A stretch of 12,391 nt of DNA from Planctomycetaceae bacterium (GCA_003503535.1 DOCI01000002.1:27061-39451); one strand, 5' to 3'; counted from the first letter of the stretch, positions 1 to 9,322 are shown. Program-made: numbers and translations. The notes: generated from the letters alone by a model not told the origin.

Positions 1-40
1 TCCGGGGGCTTCCGCTAACGCGGAGCGCCCCCGCCACCCC
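1..40. repeat. Truncated copy of GC-rich intergenic repeat (copy 0)
   Basis: Bases 1-39 match bases 1758-1796 with a single difference (TAACG here, TGACG there). This is the right half of the repeat described at 1651-1796, including the strong hairpin GGGGGC..TCCGC/GCGGA..GCCCCC and the terminal CCCCCGCCACC arm. The rest of the copy lies outside the window. It sits 66 bases past the sulfatase stop codon. Bases 41-105 hold nothing further that I can identify. Confidence 0.85.
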
Positions 41-105
41 ATTATGAGTTGTTTTGATTTCGTTTTTCAGGCGTTCTTAAGAGAACTTACTCCACTATCC
101 ATTCT

Positions 106-1569
<1,464 letters not shown>

Positions 1570-1575
1570 CCTGCT

Positions 1576-1582
1576 CTCCCCC
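1576..1582 (-). promoter_or_regulatory. Shine-Dalgarno site of the sulfatase gene
   Basis: On the minus strand GGGGGAG lies six bases before the ATG at 1569. This is the clearest ribosome binding site in the window; the other genes show weak or no Shine-Dalgarno sequence. It supports this start codon. Confidence 0.6.
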
Positions 1583-1650
1583 TGAAGTCACATCGGAATT
1601 GATGGTTCTATGGTAATGGGTCGGGCCGCAACATTTAAACTCATCAGTGA

Positions 1651-1796
1651 ACTTAAACCCTGTTGCAATTGGATACCGGATTTCCTGTATCCCATTGAAA
1701 AGGACCTCCGGGGTGACGGGGACGCTCTCGGAGAGAAGCCCCCCGAATCGTTGAACTTCCGGGGGCTTCCGCTGACGCGGAGCGCCCCCGCCACCC
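1651..1796 (+). repeat. GC-rich palindromic intergenic repeat, near-complete copy 1
   Basis: Three parts are visible. The left flank (1651-1711, beginning ACTTAAACCCTGTTGCAATT) carries its own imperfect inverted repeat, CAATTGGATAC then GTATCCCATTG. A left arm GGTGACGGGGACGCTC (1712-1727) and a right arm GAGCGCCCCCGCCACC (1780-1795) are inverted repeats of each other. The core between them has two stem-loops (CTCTC/GAGAG and TCCGC/GCGGA, both inside G/C runs) separated by AATCGTTGAACTTCC. The flank aligns base for base with 12162-12222 in direct orientation, but the arm-bounded core matches 12223-12304 only as its reverse complement. The copy fills most of the gap between the divergent sulfatase and cytochrome/WD40 genes. 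The spurious short frames through it are Arg/Ser/Pro/Gly-rich and not coding. Confidence 0.9.
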
Positions 1797-1807
1797 TGGC
1801 ATAATTT

Positions 1808-1824
1808 GTCAGGCACAGCCTGAC
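1808..1824. repeat. Short perfect hairpin upstream of the cytochrome/WD40 gene
   Basis: GTCAGGC-ACA-GCCTGAC is a 7-base perfect stem with a 3-base loop, 32 bases before the start codon at 1857. There is no T-tract after it, so it is not a terminator. It may belong to a separate short dispersed repeat family or be a regulatory hairpin; only one copy is in the window. Confidence 0.6.
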
Positions 1825-1856
1825 CTACAGTTTAACTACCATCAAAGCAATCAATC

Positions 1857-4706
1857 ATGTTGACAACAAAATATATCCCACACTACTTTGTATCCAGCAC
1901 ACTGCTGTTGATTATCGCGTCAAGTCAATTTCTTCAAGCAGCCGATGAAGTTCATCCCGTCTACCTGCGCGATGTCCAACCGCTCCTCAACAAATACTGC
2001 TCAGGCTGTCACAGCGAAGCGGATCGAGAAGCTGACTTTTCTACGGAAACTTATCAGTCTCTCCATGCAGGTTTGAAAGAGAAACCGGTCCTGTTAGCCG
2101 GAGATCCCGAAAACAGTCTGCTGATTCGACTCATCGAAAAACGAGCCGAGCCGGCCATGCCACCAGAAGATGAACCGCAGCCGACTGCTGAAGAAATTGC
2201 AGTGCTGAGGAGTTGGATTGAATCGGGAGCAGCAGGACCAGAAGGCAAGCAGCCTGATCGTTTGATGCTGAATGTTCCGGAGATCCCCGCTTATCAGAAC
2301 ATGCAGCCAGTCACGGCTCTGGCAACCTCTCCTACGGGAGAGTTAGCAGTTGGTCGCTATGGGGAAGTGTTGATTATGCCGGCCCCAACAACGGTCTCAG
2401 ATGACAGAAAACAAATTCCACTGGAATCTCCACGTCTCACTCTGAAAGAGATTCCCGGAAAAATCAATTCACTTTCTTTCTCACATGATGGGACTCAGCT
2501 GGTTGTCGCTTCTGGAGTCACTGGCCGGGGAGGGTGGGTTGCCATTTATGAAACTGGCTCTGGGAAGCAATTGCACTTGTATGAAGGACACTACGATACG
2601 GTTTTCGATGCACAACTTTCTCCCGATGGAAAAACACTTGCGACGAGCAGTTATGATAAATCCATCATCCTGTGGGAAACCGCAATCGGAAAGCAGCTTC
2701 ATGTACTCTCAGGTCATAATGGTTCCGTTTACGATGTTGCGTTCAGTCCAGATGGTCAGCTGCTGATCTCCGGCAGTGCCGATGATACCTGCAAAGTCTG
2801 GCGGGTCTCCGATGGAATGCGACTCGATACGCTAGGGCAACCGCTCAAGGAAGTTTACGCCTGTCAGTTTTCTCCAACTGGGGATCGCATGGCGGCTGTC
2901 GGTGCCGATAAGAAATTAAGAATCTGGAAAACGGTATCCCGCGATCAACCGAAGATTAATCCCCAACTGTTCGCCCGCTTTGCCCACGAAGCAACCGTCT
3001 CCAATTTATTGTGGACGGCTGATGGTCAACATCTGTTGACATTCTCGGAAGATGGGGTGATCAAACTCTGGAACGCCAATTCCGTTCAGGAGATTTATGT
3101 CTGGGAAAAAGATAGCCGGGAAACCGGTGCAACGGCTTGTCTTTCAGGGGATCAGAAATCGTTCTTCACTGGCCGACTTGATGGCACGATCATGGCCTAT
3201 CGAATTCCAGAAATTGATTCGACTTCTGCAATGAGCAATCAGAGCGATCACACAACTGATTCCATCATTCCTGAAGCAAAGGAAGCGGTCAAGCTGACGG
3301 AAACCGAACCGAATCAAACCCCTGACCAAGCTGGTGACGTGCAGATTCCTGCTTCGATCAGTGGCGTTATCTCAGGTCGTAACGGTTTGCAGGCTGACTT
3401 CGATCTCTTTCGGATTCATTGTCAGGCCGGTGAAGAATGGGTGATCGAAACTAACGCCGCTCGTTCAAAGTCACCGCTCGATTCTATTGTGGAAGTCCTG
3501 GATAATAACGGAGAAAAATTACTCCGTGTGAACCTTCAGGCGGTGAGGGAATCTTACTTCACATTCCGTGGGAAAAATTCTGATCAATTCAACGATTTCC
3601 GGATCTTCAACTGGACGGAAATGAAGCTCAACGAGTATCTCTATTCCAATGGTGAAGTTGCAAAACTGTATCACTATCCACGGGGGGCAGACTCCGGTTT
3701 TAACATGTATCCGGGAGGCGGGAATCGCTGGGGTTACTTCGATACCACCCCGCTGTCGCACGCCTTAAATGAACCCTGTTATATCGTCGAGCCGATTGCT
3801 CCTGAGGAGAATGTCATCCCCAATGGGCTTCCAGTCTTCCCAGTCTATTATGAAAATGATGATTCCAGCCAGCGAGATCTCGGCAGCGATTCCCGTCTCT
3901 TTTTCACCGCTCCTGCCGATGGCGATTATCTGGTGAAAATTTCTGATGTCCGTAACTACGAGGGACCAGATTTCAAATATCAACTGGATATTCGCCCGCG
4001 TCAGCCAGATTTTCAACCCCGTTTGCAAACCGACAAACTCACATTGCATCCCGGCAGCCGACAGGAATTTCAGGTGAGGGTGAATCGTAAAGACAACTAC
4101 ATGGGGCCTGTGACCTTCATGTTTGAAAATTTGCCAGAAGGTATTTCAGTCACAACACCGTTGACTGTCGAAGAAGGACAGATTGAAGCTTTGGGAGTGA
4201 TCTCAGTTGATGAGAAAACGGATATTGATCCCGCATGGGCAGAAGCCGTCAAGATTACGGCTGAGGCTGACATCCTCGGAGATGTTCGTAGTCACGATGT
4301 GAATGGCTTCAAAGAGTGGAAAAGTGGTGGCGAACCTAAGCTGACTTTGGAAATCGTTGCCTCGCCTCGTAGTCCGCAGCCAGTTTCCAAACCAGATGCT
4401 GACATCCTGGAGTTCGAAGTGTCTCCGGGGGAAACGATTCAATTGAAAGTTATCGCCAATCGCAATGGACACAAAGGACCGATCTCGTTTGGTAATGAAG
4501 ATTCCGGTCGGAATTTACCTTACGGCGTTTATGTCGATAACATCGGCTTGAACGGGTTATTGATTACCGATGAAAACACCGAACGCGAATTCTTCATTAC
4601 CTGCGATCCGGCTGCGAAACCGCAGTCGCGACTGTTCCATCTGCGAACGACTGCAGCAGGCGGACAAGCCACTCAACCCGTGCGAATTCATGTGCTTGAG
4701 AAATAA
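1857..4706 (+). CDS. Secreted planctomycete-type cytochrome c / WD40 protein with pre-peptidase-like C-terminus
   Basis: Residues 1 to about 29 form a signal peptide (hydrophobic STLLLIIASS, then QFLQAAD). Residues 34-125 match the planctomycete cytochrome c domain: VQPLLNKYCSGCH with heme motif C48-S-G-C51-H52 and a probable distal ligand M101 in AMPPEDEP. Residues about 200-450 hold six or so WD40 blades, recognisable by SPDG/D-x-x-I-x-x-W patterns (for example SPDGKTLATSSYDKSIILWE). A Glu/Asn/Pro-rich linker (TETEPNQTPDQ, about 481) leads into a pre-peptidase-type beta domain. Further beta-rich Ig-like segments run to the end at 949. By family precedent it is an extracytoplasmic heme protein with a beta-propeller for protein interaction; its redox partner and pathway are unknown. 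It is transcribed divergently from the sulfatase, with the repeat at 1651-1796 between them. The start is set by the signal peptide; no clear Shine-Dalgarno is seen. No cytochrome c maturation genes lie in the window. Confidence 0.92.
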   Translation: MLTTKYIPHYFVSSTLLLIIASSQFLQAADEVHPVYLRDVQPLLNKYCSGCHSEADREADFSTETYQSLHAGLKEKPVLLAGDPENSLLIRLIEKRAEPAMPPEDEPQPTAEEIAVLRSWIESGAAGPEGKQPDRLMLNVPEIPAYQNMQPVTALATSPTGELAVGRYGEVLIMPAPTTVSDDRKQIPLESPRLTLKEIPGKINSLSFSHDGTQLVVASGVTGRGGWVAIYETGSGKQLHLYEGHYDTVFDAQLSPDGKTLATSSYDKSIILWETAIGKQLHVLSGHNGSVYDVAFSPDGQLLISGSADDTCKVWRVSDGMRLDTLGQPLKEVYACQFSPTGDRMAAVGADKKLRIWKTVSRDQPKINPQLFARFAHEATVSNLLWTADGQHLLTFSEDGVIKLWNANSVQEIYVWEKDSRETGATACLSGDQKSFFTGRLDGTIMAYRIPEIDSTSAMSNQSDHTTDSIIPEAKEAVKLTETEPNQTPDQAGDVQIPASISGVISGRNGLQADFDLFRIHCQAGEEWVIETNAARSKSPLDSIVEVLDNNGEKLLRVNLQAVRESYFTFRGKNSDQFNDFRIFNWTEMKLNEYLYSNGEVAKLYHYPRGADSGFNMYPGGGNRWGYFDTTPLSHALNEPCYIVEPIAPEENVIPNGLPVFPVYYENDDSSQRDLGSDSRLFFTAPADGDYLVKISDVRNYEGPDFKYQLDIRPRQPDFQPRLQTDKLTLHPGSRQEFQVRVNRKDNYMGPVTFMFENLPEGISVTTPLTVEEGQIEALGVISVDEKTDIDPAWAEAVKITAEADILGDVRSHDVNGFKEWKSGGEPKLTLEIVASPRSPQPVSKPDADILEFEVSPGETIQLKVIANRNGHKGPISFGNEDSGRNLPYGVYVDNIGLNGLLITDENTEREFFITCDPAAKPQSRLFHLRTTAAGGQATQPVRIHVLEK

Positions 4707-4724
4707 TCGATGAGATCAGGCGAC

Positions 4725-4750
4725 GGGTGGCGAGAGCGCCCCCGCCACCG
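4725..4750 (+). repeat. Collapsed copy of the GC-rich repeat; possible terminator
   Basis: The left arm GGTGGCG (4726-4732) is joined directly to AGAGCGCCCCCGCCACC, the right arm seen at 12287-12304. The roughly 55-base core and the left flank are missing. What remains is a 7-base GC-rich stem (4726-4732 with 4743-4749) with a 10-base loop, followed after eight bases by TTTTT (4758-4762). It lies 20 bases past the stop of the cytochrome/WD40 gene, so it could also help end that transcript. Confidence 0.65.
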
Positions 4751-4764
4751 GCTGGGATTTTTCT

Positions 4765-4781
4765 TGATCAAATTTTGATCA
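4765..4781. repeat. AT-rich palindrome between convergent genes
   Basis: TGATCAAA-T-TTTGATCA is an almost perfect 17-base palindrome in the 116-base gap between two converging genes. The location suits a bidirectional transcript end, but neither side has a following T-run and the stem is AT-rich, so a canonical terminator is not supported. Confidence 0.5.
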
Positions 4782-4822
4782 GCAATCTCAGGCAAGCCGA
4801 ATCAGTGATGGTTTGAGTTCTC

Positions 4823-6112
4823 TCATGGACTTTCGACGGCGTCGCGACAAATTTTCAACAATGCTCTGGCCGCCTCTTTTGAAGTGTGTCGGGCGTTTAC
4901 GCCTTTCAGTCCAGTCGTGCGATGCTGCAAATGCAGTTCTGGATTTTCCAGCAATTGCCGGAGCGAGTTCGCATGTTCGCGGGAATTGCCTGGCTCGTAC
5001 ATTAAGCCTCCACCAGTCGATTCGATCAATTCCGGGAAACTACCCCGTCGCGGTTGGACAACCGGAATCCCTGCTGCCATCGCTTCGAGCAAATACAGAC
5101 CTTTCGGCTCCTCATAATTCACAGGGACACTCAACAGGTGGAGCTGTCTCAGGAAATCCATCTTCTCGGAATGCAGAGCAGGACTTCCGATGTATTGAAA
5201 TCGGTCTCCCAGGAATTTTGCTTCTGACTGAATTTTCTTGAAGTACGCTCGATGCTGCGGTCCGAGGTATCCGCCGGCATGCAATTCAAAATCGATACCA
5301 TCCTCATGTAAATGACGCGTTGCCTGAACGAGTTCGAGTAATCCTTTTTCGGGAGCAAGTCTGGCAAAGTAACCGATTCGTGGAGACGTGTTGGCGGAAG
5401 TGGCACGACCCTGCACTTCATGAGCTTCCACATCAACAGAGAGAGGAATTTGCAGAAAGCGTCCTCGATCGATCTCCAGAAATTCAGACATCAAATCCGC
5501 ATAGCTGCGAGTATGCGTGATAAAGCCGGCAAACTTTTCGCTGTTTTTGCGAATCGATTCGAGTGCTGTTTGACGGTGTTTTTCGGGCAGTTGATTCAGA
5601 AACAAATCATCGCCCTGCAGCAGGCAGAAGATCGGCTTTGAGTATCGCTTTGTCAGCAATGGCATCACTCCGCTCAGTAATGCATTCGTAAACAGAATGA
5701 CATCAGGCTTGAGGTCATCGACCAGATGATCAACAAAAACCTGATACTCACGCTGCATCGGACCAGTATCTCCATTGAGCATGGAAATGGTCATCGGGCC
5801 CAAATCTGCTCCGTCGTTTTTAATTCCAAACGAAGTGGCCCATTTGATAACCCGCGGGTGATCGAGCCAGGAAACCAGCGGTCGTGGTAAATGCTTCCAG
5901 AAACCGACACTGTTATCGAGATAGAGATTGATGCCTCCCAGATAAACAGGCGTCTGCGACATGTTCTCCTGATCGACTCGGATAGGCGTATATGTCGGAA
6001 TCAGCGAGACTTCGCAATCGAGTTGCATCAGCGCACGAGCGAGTGCGTTGTCCTGCATGCAGGACCCACAAAACATCCCCGCTCCCCCCGCTGTCACAAA
6101 CGCTATGTGCAT
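4823..6112 (-). CDS. GT-B glycosyltransferase (family 4-like)
   Basis: A 429-residue cytoplasmic glycosyltransferase predicted to move a sugar from a nucleotide donor to an acceptor. The N-terminal Rossmann half begins HIAFVTAGGAGMFCGSC, a glycine-rich loop carrying C15-x-x-C18 followed by MQDNALARAL. The C-terminal half has the donor-site signatures IGYFARLAPEKGL (R251, K256) and the EX7E motif of the GT4 group (E335 to E343 in EEPKGLYLLEAMAAGIPVV). No membrane segment or signal peptide is seen. Length is normal for the family. The start at 6112 is the only Met that keeps the first beta strand; a GGGAG lies about 12 bases upstream, further than ideal. The gene follows prs by 139 bases and is co-directional. 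Donor and acceptor cannot be inferred; membrane glycolipid, exopolysaccharide or a small-molecule glycoside are all possible. Confidence 0.88.
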   Translation of the reverse strand: MHIAFVTAGGAGMFCGSCMQDNALARALMQLDCEVSLIPTYTPIRVDQENMSQTPVYLGGINLYLDNSVGFWKHLPRPLVSWLDHPRVIKWATSFGIKNDGADLGPMTISMLNGDTGPMQREYQVFVDHLVDDLKPDVILFTNALLSGVMPLLTKRYSKPIFCLLQGDDLFLNQLPEKHRQTALESIRKNSEKFAGFITHTRSYADLMSEFLEIDRGRFLQIPLSVDVEAHEVQGRATSANTSPRIGYFARLAPEKGLLELVQATRHLHEDGIDFELHAGGYLGPQHRAYFKKIQSEAKFLGDRFQYIGSPALHSEKMDFLRQLHLLSVPVNYEEPKGLYLLEAMAAGIPVVQPRRGSFPELIESTGGGLMYEPGNSREHANSLRQLLENPELHLQHRTTGLKGVNARHTSKEAARALLKICRDAVESP

Positions 6113-6143
6113 CCCAGACCCTGCTCCCGAAAAATTATTTCTA

Positions 6144-6164
6144 ATGCGATTACTTTTATCGCAT
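6144..6164 (-). terminator. Weak hairpin between prs and the glycosyltransferase gene
   Basis: On the minus strand ATGCGAT-AAAAGTA-ATCGCAT forms a 7-base perfect stem with a 7-base loop. It is followed nine bases later by TTTTT. It lies about 90 bases past the prs stop and 32 bases before the next start. It could be a weak terminator or attenuator for prs, or an operator for the glycosyltransferase gene. The low GC content and the spaced T-run make this uncertain. Confidence 0.3.
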
Positions 6165-6251
6165 GAATTCTATCTTATCAGAGTTTCGGATCCACCTGAA
6201 GAAATGACAGTCTGTCTTGAGTTGAATGCAAGTCGTTGAGTATCGGTGGGA

Positions 6252-7262
6252 TTACTTCTGCTTAGGATTCTCTGGGAACAGCATACTCACACTGGTTCGA
6301 TCGTGTACCGAACGAATCGCAGCTGCGAAGACTTCGGCGACACTCACAATTTGAAGTTTCTCGCACGATTTTTTCGGTAACGGCTCAATGGTGTCGGTTG
6401 TGAAAAGCTTGGTAATTGGACTGGCCGTAATTTTCGGGCCTGCACTTTCGGTGAGAGCCGCGTGGGAGACCGCTGCATAAATGTCGTTAGCGCCGCGAGC
6501 TTTCAGCAACTCCGCCATCGAAATCAGAGTTCCACCGGAGATCGTGAAGTCATCCACAATGACGACATTCTTGCCTTTCACATCCCCAATAATTTCCAGG
6601 ACTTCCGCTTTTTCTGTATGATCGGTTCGTTCTTTATTTCCGATGACAACAGGCACGCCCAGCAATTTTGCAAAGGCCGAGGCTCCTTTGGCGAAGCCAA
6701 CATCCGGACTGCAGATCACAAGGTTATCAATCCCCATGGAACTGATGTGTTCAGCCAATACATAACGTCCATACAGATGATCGACCGGAATCTGGAAGAA
6801 GCCTTGAATCTGCGGGCTGTGCAGATCCATCATCAGGCAGCGATCCGCACCGGCTTCTTCGATGGCATCGGCACAAACGCGAGCACGGATGGAAACACGA
6901 GGCTCGTCCTTTTTATCCCCCTTCGCATAGCTGAAGTAGGGGATGACAGCCGTCACACTTTGAGCACTGGCACGCTTGAGAGCGTCGATCCAGAACAACA
7001 GTTCCATGAAATTATCATTAACGGGATGGTGTACTCCCTGAATGATGAAGCAATCCCGACCGCGGACGTTTTCAAGCACTCGCACAAACACATTGCCATC
7101 ACTGAACGTATGCGTTTCTGCGGGCGTCAATCGCAATCCGAGTGAACGGGCGATCGCCTTGGACAATTCCTGATTCGCCGATCCAGCCAGGACAGCAAGA
7201 TCGCCCTGGGGGGCCTGAAATGGCATGGGGCGAGGCCCCGAATGCTCGTGATGAATCATCAC
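6252..7262 (-). CDS. prs: Ribose-phosphate pyrophosphokinase (PRPP synthetase)
   Basis: Makes 5-phosphoribosyl 1-diphosphate from ribose 5-phosphate and ATP for purine, pyrimidine, NAD, His and Trp synthesis; cytoplasmic. Both halves of the Prs fold are visible. The first has the phosphoribosyltransferase-like block FSDGNVFVRVLENVRGRDCFIIQ, then NDNFMELLFWIDALKRASA and VIPYFSYAKGDKK. The Mg/ribose region DLHSPQIQGFF (D146, H148) follows. The second half has ICSPDVGFAKGASAFAK, IIGDVKGKNVVIVDD and the PRPP loop D237-D238-F-T-I-S-G-G-T245. The usual loop is DDMIDT(A/G)GT, so FTIS is a marked deviation. The flexible loop reads AKGDKKDEPRVS rather than the common ARQDRK type. At 336 aa it is about 20 residues longer than usual because of a His-rich N-terminal extension. 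M13 (7226) is an alternative start that would give a standard length. It is flanked by envelope genes; no purine genes are nearby. Confidence 0.92.
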   Translation of the reverse strand: MMIHHEHSGPRPMPFQAPQGDLAVLAGSANQELSKAIARSLGLRLTPAETHTFSDGNVFVRVLENVRGRDCFIIQGVHHPVNDNFMELLFWIDALKRASAQSVTAVIPYFSYAKGDKKDEPRVSIRARVCADAIEEAGADRCLMMDLHSPQIQGFFQIPVDHLYGRYVLAEHISSMGIDNLVICSPDVGFAKGASAFAKLLGVPVVIGNKERTDHTEKAEVLEIIGDVKGKNVVIVDDFTISGGTLISMAELLKARGANDIYAAVSHAALTESAGPKITASPITKLFTTDTIEPLPKKSCEKLQIVSVAEVFAAAIRSVHDRTSVSMLFPENPKQK

Positions 7263-7326
7263 GACAACTTTCTGCTAATGATTGACCACTGTGATATCTA
7301 TGCAAATTCATGCACAACAAGCGGTC

Positions 7327-7354
7327 ATAATACTCGGCTCACCGGGAACCACAA
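7327..7354 (-). promoter_or_regulatory. Possible sigma70-type promoter for prs
   Basis: On the minus strand TTGTGG (7354-7349) and TATTAT (7332-7327) are separated by 16 bases. The -10 element matches the consensus at five of six positions; the -35 is weak. It would give a 5' leader of about 55-60 bases before the prs start at 7262. Just upstream, CTGAAATC/GATTTCAG (7363-7370 and 7386-7393) forms an 8-base stem past the end of the membrane glycosyltransferase gene, but no T-run follows, so I do not call it a terminator. Confidence 0.3.
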
Positions 7355-7420
7355 GCGGAGGGCTGAAATCCAATTGAGGAAATATGATTTCAGTTAGATA
7401 TGCGAACTGAAAGGCATATT

Positions 7421-9223
7421 TTATCGGATCAAAGTTTCAGAAGTGGGTTGAGCAGCGGTTCGCGGTGCAGCGATCTGGCGTTTGAGCAGCAGGATTTGAT
7501 GGGGGCGTAAAAATCGATCAATTTTTTCCACGACCACAGCATCTTTCGGCAATACGTCATCAAGCTGACTCAATTCCTGATCCCGCACACAGAGAACACC
7601 ATCAGGATGCTCTTTCCAGAACTGGGCGACATCTTCACTCGAATGATGTCGCAGGACCGGCCGTTCGGCATAAAATGGTAGATTCGGAGCGAAATATTGA
7701 TAAGTGGCCATAGGAACTGAAGAATCACTCAACCTGCTGGCACTCAACCCAAGTTGACTGCTTTCCTGTGCCTGGCTGATCCATGGGGTGACGCCTGCAA
7801 AGACAGCCGAGACAAAGGCAATCGAACAAACTCCGATTCCTTTCAGAATCTGCTTGCGATTCATCAGCTGATTTTGTGTCAGCATCCAGCAACCGGCTGC
7901 AATCGGCAGACAACCGACCAATCCAACGGCCCAGTAACCCGGCAATAACAATTGAGAAACGATTGGAAAAGCAACGATTAATGCCACGCCGCTGATGATT
8001 AACGACCGAGCCCCCCAGGCATAGGACCAGTTCGGCAAGGTGAGACGACCTTCCTGCCAGCGGACGAGCGTCCAGCCCATCATCAAAGCGAGTGGGGGAT
8101 AGCAGGGGAGGACATAATTCGGCAGTTTCGTTTGAGCAATCGAGAAGAACCCGACATACACTCCAGCCCAGCAGAGCAGGAATAGCAGTCCCTGATTGTC
8201 CTTTTCAAATCGATGCCTTTGTGAAACTGCCAGATAGAGCGTGACTGGCAAAAAGACAGACCACGGGAAGAATCCCATCAGAATCGCGATCACATAATAG
8301 AAGATCGGTCCGCTGTGACCTTCCATGGCGGAAGAGAATCGTCCAATGTTATGACCACCTAGAAATCCTTCGAGCCAGGCACCGTTGGTCATCCAGCCAA
8401 CTGTGATATACCACGGTAATGCGACCAGTCCGACAACAAGAAGAATCGTAAAAGGACGCATTGCCCACAGAGCTGGAAAAAATCGTGAGGGTGCAATGAA
8501 GGCCGCGAGATAGTTCACGAGTTCATTTGCTGACTCAAGCGGCTTATTCCAAGATAAATCATGAGGGGCATGAGGAGCCGGGCCACGGCACATCAAAAAT
8601 AACCCAATCACAGAGCAGGGCAGCAGAAAGCCGACAGGGCCTTTCGTCAGTACCGCTAATCCCATCAAGGCATACAACAGCACGTATCCTGAAAAATTCG
8701 CAGGCAGATAGGCTTTCGGCCAGGATGCATTCTCAGGCTGAGACCAGCCCTTTTCTCCGATTGGTTGCAAGCGAATATAAGCAAAGATGGAAAGCGTAAT
8801 GAATGCAATCAATGTGGCATCGGGTGTGGAGATACGCCCGCTCACGACATACATCATCGTTGAGGACAGGATGATACTCGACCAGAATGCAACCGCCTGA
8901 CCAAAGAATCGCCAGCCAATTTGATAGACCGTCAACACGGTAATCGTCGCCATGATGGCAGAGGGAAGTCGTGCAGAAAATTCGCTCACTCCGAGAAGAT
9001 TGAACGAGGAAAGCATCAGCCAGTACAGCATAATAGGCTTATCTGTGCGAAGTTCATAATTGAACGTAGGCACAACCCAGTCTGATCGCTCGTACATTTC
9101 CCGGCCGCATTCGGCATTTTTCGGTTCATCTTCATCGAACAGGCGAGCCGCTCCCAGATTCAGGAAGAATACGCAGCCGCACGTCAATAACAGGATCAGG
9201 TGATGGCGAAGAGTCGTCGTCAT
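7421..9223 (-). CDS. ArnT/PMT-type integral membrane glycosyltransferase (GT-C fold)
   Basis: A 600-residue polytopic membrane protein predicted to move a sugar from a polyprenyl-phosphate donor to a lipid or protein on the outer face of the cytoplasmic membrane. After a first membrane helix (LILLLTCGCVFFLNLGAARL) comes the first outer loop, with FDEDEPKNAECGREM (acidic cluster D30-E33) and the later DKPIMLYW. These are the hallmarks of ArnT and related PMT-superfamily enzymes. At least ten further hydrophobic segments follow (for example VLLYALMGLAVLTKGPVGFL and FTILLVVGLVALPWYITVGW). A soluble C-terminal segment of about 110 residues starts near TPWISQAQ, as in the family. The substrate is unknown; lipid A aminoarabinose transfer should not be assumed because no arn genes are present. 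It lies 99 bases after the lspA-fusion gene, with its own promoter-like sequence in the gap. Confidence 0.88.
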   Translation of the reverse strand: MTTTLRHHLILLLTCGCVFFLNLGAARLFDEDEPKNAECGREMYERSDWVVPTFNYELRTDKPIMLYWLMLSSFNLLGVSEFSARLPSAIMATITVLTVYQIGWRFFGQAVAFWSSIILSSTMMYVVSGRISTPDATLIAFITLSIFAYIRLQPIGEKGWSQPENASWPKAYLPANFSGYVLLYALMGLAVLTKGPVGFLLPCSVIGLFLMCRGPAPHAPHDLSWNKPLESANELVNYLAAFIAPSRFFPALWAMRPFTILLVVGLVALPWYITVGWMTNGAWLEGFLGGHNIGRFSSAMEGHSGPIFYYVIAILMGFFPWSVFLPVTLYLAVSQRHRFEKDNQGLLFLLCWAGVYVGFFSIAQTKLPNYVLPCYPPLALMMGWTLVRWQEGRLTLPNWSYAWGARSLIISGVALIVAFPIVSQLLLPGYWAVGLVGCLPIAAGCWMLTQNQLMNRKQILKGIGVCSIAFVSAVFAGVTPWISQAQESSQLGLSASRLSDSSVPMATYQYFAPNLPFYAERPVLRHHSSEDVAQFWKEHPDGVLCVRDQELSQLDDVLPKDAVVVEKIDRFLRPHQILLLKRQIAAPRTAAQPTSETLIR

Positions 9224-9246
9224 GGCACATCCATTTGCCGGAAAGT

Positions 9247-9275
9247 ACTATAGAAACACAGCATCTTGCTGTAAG
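9247..9275 (-). promoter_or_regulatory. Possible sigma70-type promoter for the membrane glycosyltransferase gene
   Basis: On the minus strand CTTACA (9275-9270) and TATAGT (9252-9247) are spaced by exactly 17 bases. The -10 matches the consensus at five of six positions and the -35 at four. The spacer contains a perfect hairpin ACAGCA-AGA-TGCTGT. Transcription would start around 9240, leaving a short leader before the ATG at 9223. Confidence 0.35.
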
Positions 9276-9322
9276 TCGTAAGAGTCTATACGAGATCGGG
9301 GAATGACATCCAGATCAGATTT

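Noticed and set aside
75..88. GTTCTTAAGAGAAC palindrome as a sulfatase terminator
   Set aside because: The stem is only five bases with no T-run after it on the minus strand.
1712..1795. Phase-variable promoter switch (invertible DNA) controlling the divergent genes
   Set aside because: No recombinase is nearby, the core has no promoter-like sequence, and a single assembly shows only one orientation here. The core inversion is kept as an evolutionary observation only.
6462..7145. Plus-strand open frame of 227 residues antisense to prs
   Set aside because: It is fully covered by the well-supported prs gene, with no domain pattern or ribosome binding site.
7421..9223. Specific annotation as ArnT for lipid A aminoarabinose addition
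   Set aside because: Only the general ArnT/PMT fold and motifs are visible; no other arn pathway genes are nearby and the substrate cannot be told.
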